From Nocardia salmonicida NBRC 13393 (lineage in GTDB: Bacteria > Actinomycetota > Actinomycetes > Mycobacteriales > Mycobacteriaceae): DNA of 64,000 nt. Location: positions 1-64,000 of the forward strand of contig NZ_BDBR01000041.1 of NCBI RefSeq assembly GCF_001613085.1. The letters run 5' to 3'. The notes under the pieces were generated by a model. That model ran no database searches and had not been told where the DNA came from. It saw nothing but the letters and a program-made list of their open reading frames with translations. The translations under genes and the position numbers were made by a program. Shown here piece after piece: positions 57,770 through 64,000 of the stretch. The stretch's first letter is position 1, and each line of letters starts with the position of its first letter.

Positions 57770-59254
57770 GTGCTCGATAAACCCGCTGCGACGATGCAGT
57801 ATCCGGTGACGGGGCGGGCCTTCGGTCTCGCCATCCTCGTACTGAGCGGCCTGCAGTTCATGGTCGTGCTCGACGGCACTGTCGTGATCTTCGCGCTGCC
57901 GCGGCTGCAAGAGGAGATGGGGCTGTCCAGTTCGGGCAGTGCCTGGACGGTGACCGCCTACGGCCTGACCTTCGCCGGACTGATGCTGCTCGGTGGCAGG
58001 CTCGGCGACGCGTTCGGGCGTAAACGGATGCTGATCATCGGCGTCGGGGTGTTCACCGCAGCCTCGCTGGCCTGCGGTCTGGCCACCGGCGAGGCCATGC
58101 TGCTGATCTCGCGCGCCTTCCAGGGCGCAGGCGCGGCGATCGCGGCGCCGACGGCCTTCGCGCTGGTCGCAACCACTTTCGCGCCGGGGCCCGCCCGTAA
58201 TCAAGCCATCGCGATCGTCGGTTCGATGGCCGGTATCGGGTCGGTCGGCGGTCTCGTCGTCGGTGGTGCGCTCACGGAGTTCTCGTGGCGGTGGATCTTC
58301 CTGATCAATGTGCCGATCGGCGCGCTCATCGTGGCGGGTGCGGTCTACAAGCTGTCCGACACCGAGCACCATCGCACGCCGCTGGATATCAAGGGCGCGA
58401 TCCTGGGGACGCTGGCCTGCGCGACGATCGTGTTCGGCGCGACCGAGGGTCCGGCGATGGGCTGGACGAGCCCGGTCATCCTCGCCTCGCTGATCGGCGG
58501 GTTCGCGCTGCTGGTGATCTTCGTGGTGACCGAACGCCGGGAAGCCGATCCGCTGCTGCCCTGGTCGCTGTTCGACAGCCGCGACCGGGTCGCCACCTTC
58601 GCGCTGATCTTTCTCGCCGGCGCGATCCTGGGCGCGATGACGTTCTTCGTCGCCCAGTTGCTCCAGAATGTGCTCGGGTACAGCCCGCTGCAGGCCGGTG
58701 TCGCCTCGATCCCGTTCACCATCGGCATCGGGCTCGGCGGCGCCGTGGCGTCGAAGGCGGCGCTGGTCGTCTCGCCGCGCTGGCTGCTGGCCTCGGCCTC
58801 GCTCGTGCTGGCCGTCGGTCTGCTCTTCGGCTCGACGCTGGATCGGCACGTGCACTACCTGCCGACGTTGCTGGTGCTGCTCGTGGTGATCGGCTTCGGC
58901 GTCGGCGTCGCCATGGTGCTGGCCCCGCTGTGTGTGCTCGTCGGAGTGTCGCAGTCGAATATCGGTCCGCTGGCGGCGGTCGGCCAGATGTTCATGAACC
59001 TGGCGACACCGATAGCGATCGGCCTGTTGAGCCCGATCGCGGCGTCGCGCACCCTCTCGCTCGGGGGCACCGACGGTCGTGCCGCGGATATGTCGCCGAT
59101 CCAGATCGACGCTCTGAACAGCGGATACACGCTGGTCCTCTTCGTCTGCGCCATCCTGGCGGTGCTGGCCGCCCTGGTCGCCTTGACCCTGCGGTTCACC
59201 CCGCAACAATTGGTGCAGGCACAGCAGGCGCAGGAAGAGGCCCAGCGGAGCTGA
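57770..59254 (+). CDS. MFS transporter, DHA2 family (EfpA-like)
   Basis: A 494-residue exporter with 14 predicted membrane helices, starting at GTG or nearby. Motif D1 lies in MVVLDGTVVIFALPRLQEEM, motif A in LLLGGRLGDAFGRKRMLIIG, and motif C in GSMAGIGSVGGLVVGGALTE. It closely resembles mycobacterial EfpA in these blocks and follows the cysG homolog as efpA does in M. tuberculosis, so an EfpA ortholog with a shortened N-terminus is likely. EfpA has been linked to drug efflux and lipid transport. It is convergent with the PPOX gene. Confidence 0.87.
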   Translation: MLDKPAATMQYPVTGRAFGLAILVLSGLQFMVVLDGTVVIFALPRLQEEMGLSSSGSAWTVTAYGLTFAGLMLLGGRLGDAFGRKRMLIIGVGVFTAASLACGLATGEAMLLISRAFQGAGAAIAAPTAFALVATTFAPGPARNQAIAIVGSMAGIGSVGGLVVGGALTEFSWRWIFLINVPIGALIVAGAVYKLSDTEHHRTPLDIKGAILGTLACATIVFGATEGPAMGWTSPVILASLIGGFALLVIFVVTERREADPLLPWSLFDSRDRVATFALIFLAGAILGAMTFFVAQLLQNVLGYSPLQAGVASIPFTIGIGLGGAVASKAALVVSPRWLLASASLVLAVGLLFGSTLDRHVHYLPTLLVLLVVIGFGVGVAMVLAPLCVLVGVSQSNIGPLAAVGQMFMNLATPIAIGLLSPIAASRTLSLGGTDGRAADMSPIQIDALNSGYTLVLFVCAILAVLAALVALTLRFTPQQLVQAQQAQEEAQRS

Positions 59255-59272
59255 CTCCGCCGGGCCCGCCAC

Positions 59273-59686
59273 TCACAAGCGTCCGGTGACCTTCGTCGGG
59301 CTGACGCGGATGACGACGCGTTCGGCATCGTCCACCGATGCCGGGTTGAACTCGCGATACGGCTTGCCGGTGTATTTGAGCGACATCTCGTCGGGCAGCG
59401 CCCGTTCGGGATCCGGTGTGGTGGTGGCGGTTCCGCGGACCTCGGCGTAGAGGAACGGTCGCTCGGGCGGGTTCACCATCACGGTGATCCGAGGGTCGCG
59501 CACCAGGTTCTTGGCCTGCTGGCGGGAGACGGTGGTGGAGAACAGCAGCTCGTCACCCTCGCGTTTGATCCAGACCACGGTCAGGTGCGGATGCCCGTTG
59601 GGCCCGACCGTGGCGACGGTCGCGTAGACCTTCTCCTCGTCGAGATACGTTTTCAGCTCATCGGAAAGCACTGCGGTATCAGTCAC
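59273..59686 (-). CDS. PPOX-class F420-dependent oxidoreductase
   Basis: About 137 residues from GTG 59686. The split-barrel core reads YLDEEKVYATVATVGPNGHP, HLTVVWIKREGDELLFSTTV, SRQQAKNLVRDPRITVMVNP and PFLYAEVRGTATTTPDPER. The KNLVRDPR and VRGTA patterns are those of mycobacterial F420-binding FDOR-B proteins. It lies 53 bases downstream of the aminotransferase gene on the same strand. The substrate is unknown. Confidence 0.86.
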   Translation of the reverse strand: MTDTAVLSDELKTYLDEEKVYATVATVGPNGHPHLTVVWIKREGDELLFSTTVSRQQAKNLVRDPRITVMVNPPERPFLYAEVRGTATTTPDPERALPDEMSLKYTGKPYREFNPASVDDAERVVIRVSPTKVTGRL

Positions 59687-59739
59687 GCTCCGGTAGAACG
59701 CCGGACGCGGCGGGCGCATTCCGCCCGCCGCGTGTCGGG

Positions 59740-61077
59740 TCAGACGGTGTGCGCGTCGGCGACCGTGAGCGCCTGATCGAGGATGGCCAGCCCTTCCTTG
59801 GCCTCGGCCTCGGTGATCACGCACGGCGGGACCACGTGCAGGCGATTGAAATTGACGAACGGCAGCACCCCGCCGGCGCGGCAGGCGGCGACCAGTTCGT
59901 TCATCGCGGGGCTGGTGCCGCCATAGGGGGCGAGGGGTTCGCGGGTGTCCCGGTCGCGAACCAGCTCGAGTGCCCAGAAAACGCCGAGCCCGCGGACTTC
60001 CCCGATGCTCGGATGCCGTTGCGCCAGTTCGCGAAGGCCCGGACCGATGACCTTCGCGCCGATGTCGGCGGCGTTCTCGACGATGCGCTCGTCGGCCATC
60101 GCGTTGATCGTCGCGACGGCCGCGGCGGCCGCGAGGGGATGACCCGAGTAGGTGAGCCCGCCGGGATAGGGCCGGTCGGCGAAGGTCGCCGCGATGGCCG
60201 CGCTGATCGCCACGCCGCCGAGCGGGACATAACCGGAGTTGACTCCCTTGGCGAAGGTGATCAGATCGGGCACGACCTCGAAATTGTCGATGGCGAACCA
60301 CTTTCCGGTCCGCCCGAAGCCCGCCATCACCTCGTCGGCGATGAACACGATGCCGTGCTTGTCGCACAGTTCGCGGACCCCGCGCATGTACTCCGTGGTC
60401 GGCACCATGATGCCCGCGGTGCCCGGCACCGACTCCAGGGCGATCGCGGCGATGGTGGCCGGGCCCTCCATCTCGATGGTGCGCTCGAGATGGGCCAGCG
60501 CCCGCTCGGTCTCCTGCGCCTCGTCGGTGGCGTGGAATTCCGAGCGGTACAGGAACGGGCCGAAGAAGTGCACGGTTCCGGTGTTGCCGTGGTCGTTGGG
60601 CCAGCGGCGCGGGTCGCCGGTGAGGTTCACCGCCGTCTCCGTGCCGCCGTGGTAGGAGCGGTAGCGCGAGAGCACCTTGTATCGGCCGGTGTGCAGGCGC
60701 GCCATCCGGACGGCGTGTTCGACCGCGTCGGCGCCACCGTTGGTGAAGAAGATCGTGTCGAGATCGCCGGGTGTGCGTTCGCTGATCAGGCGGGCCGCCT
60801 CCGAACGGGCATCGTTGGCGAATGACGGTGCGACAGTGCAGAGTTTGCCCGCCTGCTCCTGGATCGCGGCGACGACCTTCGGATGCTGGTGGCCGATATT
60901 GGTGTTCACCATCATCGAGGAGAAGTCGAGCAGGCGATTGCCCTCGCCGTCCCACACGTAGCAGCCCTCGGCGGCGGTGAGCACCATCGGTGTGAGAGCT
61001 GCTTGCGCGGACCAGGAATGGAAGACGTGGCGGCGGTCGAGTTCGTAGGCGCGAGCGGCCTCTTCGGAAAGCGTCAT
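59740..61077 (-). CDS. Class III PLP-dependent aminotransferase (beta-alanine/omega-amino acid type)
   Basis: A 445-residue fold-type I transaminase. It has the entry segment FHSWSAQAALTPMVLTAAEG, NGGADAVEHAVRMARLHTGR, the aromatic stack SRYRSYHGGTETAVNLTGDP, the cofactor Asp in FIADEVMAGFGRTGKWFAID, and the PLP Lys in LITFAKGVNSGYVPLGGVAI. The start overlaps none; the dehydrogenase gene lies 17 bases upstream on the same strand. The pair fits omega-amino acid or beta-aminoisobutyrate catabolism: transamination to a semialdehyde, then oxidation to acyl-CoA. Exact substrate is inferred. Confidence 0.87.
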   Translation of the reverse strand: MTLSEEAARAYELDRRHVFHSWSAQAALTPMVLTAAEGCYVWDGEGNRLLDFSSMMVNTNIGHQHPKVVAAIQEQAGKLCTVAPSFANDARSEAARLISERTPGDLDTIFFTNGGADAVEHAVRMARLHTGRYKVLSRYRSYHGGTETAVNLTGDPRRWPNDHGNTGTVHFFGPFLYRSEFHATDEAQETERALAHLERTIEMEGPATIAAIALESVPGTAGIMVPTTEYMRGVRELCDKHGIVFIADEVMAGFGRTGKWFAIDNFEVVPDLITFAKGVNSGYVPLGGVAISAAIAATFADRPYPGGLTYSGHPLAAAAAVATINAMADERIVENAADIGAKVIGPGLRELAQRHPSIGEVRGLGVFWALELVRDRDTREPLAPYGGTSPAMNELVAACRAGGVLPFVNFNRLHVVPPCVITEAEAKEGLAILDQALTVADAHTV

Positions 61078-61094
61078 GTCGAGTCTCCCTCGGG

Positions 61095-62585
61095 TTACTT
61101 GTTCTGTGGGAAGCCGAGTTCCAGCCCACCGTGGCTCGGATCGAGCCAGCGGGCGGTGACCGCCTTGGTGCGGGTGAAGAAGTGCACGCCGTCGGTGCCG
61201 TGCGCGTGCGAGTCGCCGAACAGCGAGTTCTTCCAGCCGCCGAAACTGAAGTAGGCCATCGGCACCGGGATCGGGACGTTGACGCCGACCATGCCCACCT
61301 CCACCTCGTGCTGGAACCGGCGTCCCGCGCCGCCGTCGTTGGTGAAGATGGCGGTGCCGTTGCCGTAGCGGTTCGCGTTGATCAGCGCCACCGCCTCCTC
61401 GTAGGTGTCGACCCGCACGACCGACAGCACGGGGCCGAAGATCTCGTCGGTGTAGACGCTCATGGTTGGCGTCACCTCGTCGAGAATCGTCGGGCCCAGC
61501 CAGAATCCGTCCGGCGCGCCGTCGACGGTGAGATCGCGACCGTCGAGAACCACACGGGCACCGGCGTTCTCGCCCGCGTCGATGTAGTCGGCCACTCGGT
61601 CGCGGTGCGCGCGGGTGATCAGCGGGCCCATCTCCGCTCCGCCTGCGCCGTCGCCGGTGACGATGCTCGCGGCCCGCTCACTGATCTTGGCGACCAGGGC
61701 GTCGGCCACCCCACCGACCGCGACGACCACGCTGATCGCCATGCACCGCTCACCCGCCGACCCGAAACCGGCGTTCACGGCGGCATCGGCGGCCAGGTCC
61801 AGATCGGCGTCGGGCAGCACCACCATGTGGTTCTTCGCACCGCCGAGCGCCTGTACCCGCTTGCCCGCCACGGTGCCGCGCTGGTAGACGTACTTGGCGA
61901 TCGGGGTGGAGCCGACGAACGACACCGCCTTGATCGCCGGGTTGTCCAGGAGTTCGTCGACGGCGACCTTGTCGCCCTGCACGACGTTGAACACACCGTC
62001 GGGCAGCCCCGCCTCCTGCCACAGCCTCGCCAGCCACAGCGCCGCCGACGGATCCTTCTCACTCGGCTTGAGCACCACCGTGTTGCCCGCGCCGATCGCG
62101 AGGGGGAAGAACCACATCGGCACCATGGCGGGGAAATTGAACGGTGCGATGATCGCGACCGGGCCGAGCGGCTGACGGATCGAGTAGATATCGACCTCGG
62201 TCGAGGCGTTCTCGGTGAATCCGCCCTTGAGCAGATGCGGAATGCCACAGGCGAATTCGACGACCTCGAGACCTCGGGTCACCTCGCCGAGCGCATCGGC
62301 GGCCACCTTGCCGTGTTCGGCCGTGATGATCGCGGCCAGTTCCGTTCTGCGTTCGGCGAGCAGCTCGCGGAAGCGGAACAGCACCTGGGTGCGCCGGGTG
62401 AGCGAGGCGTCACGCCAGGACGCGAAGGCCACCGTCGCGGCGTCGATCGCGGCGCGGGTATCGGCCACGTTCGCCAGCGCCAGCTCCCCGGTGACGACGC
62501 CGGTGGCGGGATTGGTCACCGGTGCTGTCGTCTCGCTGGTACCGCTCACCGATTTGCCGTCGATCCAATGGCCGATGGACTGCAT
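61095..62585 (-). CDS. mmsA: CoA-acylating methylmalonate-semialdehyde dehydrogenase
   Basis: A 496-residue aldehyde dehydrogenase of the MMSDH family. Signature blocks are QPLGPVAIIAPFNFPAMVPM, WFFPLAIGAGNTVVLKPSEK, DPSAALWLARLW, VSFVGSTPIAKYVYQRGT and the catalytic Cys in GSAGERCMAISVVVAVG. The C-terminal motif MVGVNVPIPVPMAYFSFGGW, KNSLFGDSHAHG is diagnostic. It converts (methyl)malonate semialdehyde to propionyl- or acetyl-CoA in valine, beta-alanine or thymine breakdown. First gene of the operon, divergent from a PucR regulator. Confidence 0.94.
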   Translation of the reverse strand: MQSIGHWIDGKSVSGTSETTAPVTNPATGVVTGELALANVADTRAAIDAATVAFASWRDASLTRRTQVLFRFRELLAERRTELAAIITAEHGKVAADALGEVTRGLEVVEFACGIPHLLKGGFTENASTEVDIYSIRQPLGPVAIIAPFNFPAMVPMWFFPLAIGAGNTVVLKPSEKDPSAALWLARLWQEAGLPDGVFNVVQGDKVAVDELLDNPAIKAVSFVGSTPIAKYVYQRGTVAGKRVQALGGAKNHMVVLPDADLDLAADAAVNAGFGSAGERCMAISVVVAVGGVADALVAKISERAASIVTGDGAGGAEMGPLITRAHRDRVADYIDAGENAGARVVLDGRDLTVDGAPDGFWLGPTILDEVTPTMSVYTDEIFGPVLSVVRVDTYEEAVALINANRYGNGTAIFTNDGGAGRRFQHEVEVGMVGVNVPIPVPMAYFSFGGWKNSLFGDSHAHGTDGVHFFTRTKAVTARWLDPSHGGLELGFPQNK

Positions 62586-62694
62586 GATTGCCTCGATTCG
62601 CCGAGTGGTGTTGTGCCTCCACCCTGGTCCATCCGGAGCTCGGAAAGGGCCGACGATCTGTACACATTTGCGGCATTCGTATTACGATCTGTCA

Positions 62695-64000
62695 GTGCTG
62701 TTGACGGTGGCCGATGTGCTCGCGACGCCGGTGATGCAGGCCGGGCAACCCGAGGTCATCTGCGCCGCGAACCTGGACCGACCGGTGCGCTGGGTGCATG
62801 TCAGCGACCAGGCCGACGTCGCCGATGTTCTGGTCGGCTCGGAGTTGATCCTGACCACCGGGCAGGCACTCGCCGCTCCCGAGCAGGCGCGGATCGCCTA
62901 CCTGCGATCACTGTCCGCCGCCGGGGTCGCGGGCCTGGTCGTGGAACTCGGCAGCTACGTGAGTGAACTCGGTCCCGTCGTCGCCGCCACGGCCGCCGAA
63001 CTCGAGCTTCCGGTGATCGTGCTGCATCGGGTTACCCGCTTTGTGGAGATCACCGAAGCGGTCCACCGGGCGATCGTCGCCGACCAGTACGCCGAACTGG
63101 AGTTCGCGCGCACCGTGCACGAGACGTTCACCGACCTGAGTGTGCGCCGTGCCGCGCTGGCCGAGATCGTGCAGACCGCCGCGAGCATGCTCGACGCGTC
63201 GGTGGTGCTGGAAGACCTCTCGCATCGAGTGCTCGCGGCCACCGCCCGGCACGCGACCTCGGCTGCGCTGCTGGAGGATTGGGAGGCCGTTTCACGGATG
63301 CTGCCCGACGGATCCGGCGTGGTCGGCGTCGGACCGCACACGCAGCGCTGGGGCAGGCTGATCCTGCGCACCGACCGAGCCCATACCGCGCGGGTCGCCA
63401 TGGTGCTCGAACGCGCCGCGCAAACCATCACCCTGCACCGGATGATCGACAAGGACCGCTTCGGGCTGCACCGGCAGGCCCAGACCGGCCTGATCGCCGA
63501 CCTGGTGGACGGGCGGGTGACCGACGAGCGCGACGCACAGGCGCGCGCTGCCGCGCTCGGTCTGCAGCGCCGCGCCCGCTATGTGCCGCTGGCGATCGAG
63601 ATCGACACCGAGTCGACGACGGATCCGGTCGCGGCGCAACGACGTAGTGAGTCGATCGTCGAAGCGGTGACGCATGCCCTCGGCTTGGTCGACGCTTCGG
63701 CGCTCAGCGCGGCGGCACACCGGCGAACGCGCGGCGGGGCCGACGGCGAACAGATCACCGTGATCCTGGCGGTGACTCGTGCCGGCGATGTCGATGACCA
63801 CTTGGCGCCGGTGTGCACCGCGGTCCTGGCCGAGACCCGCCGGGTCGAGGGCGTGCGTCGTGCGGTCATCGGCGTCGGCGCCGACTCCGATTCTCTGCTC
63901 GACGCCGCGGGCGGACTCGCGCATGCGACGGGCGTGGCCGAGGTGGCCCGGTCGATGACGACGACCCCGAGCCGAATGTTCTTCCGCAGCGCGGATATTC
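62695..64000 (+). CDS. PucR-family transcriptional regulator, 3' end beyond the window
   Basis: From GTG 62695 the frame is open to the window end (435 codons visible). The N-terminal PucR domain (residues about 1-130) has LTVADVLATPVMQAGQPEVI, WVHVSDQADVADVLVGSELI and LTTGQAL, then GVAGLVVELGSYVSELGPVV. A GGDEF-like CdaR region follows (RDAQARAAALGLQRRARYVP, LAIEID). The C-terminal PucR helix-turn-helix should lie outside. It is divergent from the mmsA-aminotransferase operon with a 109-base gap and is the likely activator, responding to an amino acid or pyrimidine catabolite. Confidence 0.9.
   Translation, partial: MLLTVADVLATPVMQAGQPEVICAANLDRPVRWVHVSDQADVADVLVGSELILTTGQALAAPEQARIAYLRSLSAAGVAGLVVELGSYVSELGPVVAATAAELELPVIVLHRVTRFVEITEAVHRAIVADQYAELEFARTVHETFTDLSVRRAALAEIVQTAASMLDASVVLEDLSHRVLAATARHATSAALLEDWEAVSRMLPDGSGVVGVGPHTQRWGRLILRTDRAHTARVAMVLERAAQTITLHRMIDKDRFGLHRQAQTGLIADLVDGRVTDERDAQARAAALGLQRRARYVPLAIEIDTESTTDPVAAQRRSESIVEAVTHALGLVDASALSAAAHRRTRGGADGEQITVILAVTRAGDVDDHLAPVCTAVLAETRRVEGVRRAVIGVGADSDSLLDAAGGLAHATGVAEVARSMTTTPSRMFFRSADI

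Overview
The window is high-GC actinomycete chromosome, most likely Nocardia or a close relative (Nocardia/Rhodococcus group). The reasons are the codon usage with many GTG starts, the LLM flavin, FadD and PPOX families, and a gene order from about 36.7 to 59.3 kb (mapB-like aminopeptidase, alpha/beta hydrolase, mqo, GNAT, Mg-chelatase-like, cobO, cobB, cysG/cobA-like, EfpA-like exporter) that I recall as the M. tuberculosis Rv2861c to Rv2846c region. There is no insertion sequence, prophage, rRNA, true tRNA or CRISPR array in it.

Layout. 0-0.8 kb: edge of a helix-turn-helix gene and a DUF4254 gene. 0.8-7.6 kb: an aminoethylphosphonate (AEP) island with a divergent GntR/UTRA regulator, two palindromic operators, an FAD oxidoreductase, a phosphonatase-like hydrolase and a four-gene ABC importer. 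7.6-11.2 kb: SDR, MmyB-type and TetR regulators and a DapB-like dehydrogenase. 11.2-15.7 kb: a gene-poor, decayed stretch with a PPOX-fold protein, HNH nuclease, VOC protein, AIM24 protein and at least two gene remnants. 15.8-21.8 kb: a kinase-like protein, SDR, DUF4126 protein, and a MarR-controlled LLM/MFS locus with matching putative operators.

21.9-34.3 kb is a compact Calvin-Benson-Bassham (CBB) cluster. It carries class I FBPase and phosphoribulokinase on the + strand; CbbY-like phosphatase, transketolase and ribulose-phosphate epimerase as an overlapping operon on the - strand; a two-component system; class I aldolase and a LysR (CbbR) regulator; and divergently red-type RuBisCO cbbL-cbbS with its activase cbbX. 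A strong terminator separates this from an FdhF/YdeP-type molybdoenzyme. Together these encode the RuBisCO-specific steps plus regeneration steps and dedicated regulation, which suggests autotrophic or CO2-assimilating capacity.

36.7-49.9 kb is conserved core: map, cobQ, acyl-CoA synthetase, hydrolase, mqo, GNAT, chelatase, cobO, cobB and a CobE-like gene, followed at 56.5 kb by a siroheme/uroporphyrinogen methyltransferase. The most striking object lies between these cobalamin genes at 50.0-52.0 kb: a Ro60 (TROVE/VWA) ortholog preceded by two tandem non-coding RNAs that fold as bacterial Y RNAs. The first contains a circularly permuted tRNA mimic (T arm, acceptor-like stem capped by a GNRA tetraloop, D arm) closed by long base-paired ends. 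The second keeps the T arm and a GNRA-capped stem but lacks a D arm. These could easily be mistaken for broken tRNA genes.

52.0-64.0 kb holds an AttH/hydratase-like protein with a phosphotransferase, a DoxX protein, a nucleoside deaminase, the CysG-type methyltransferase, an EfpA-like exporter, a PPOX protein, and an aminotransferase plus methylmalonate-semialdehyde dehydrogenase pair divergent from a PucR regulator that runs off the end of the window.
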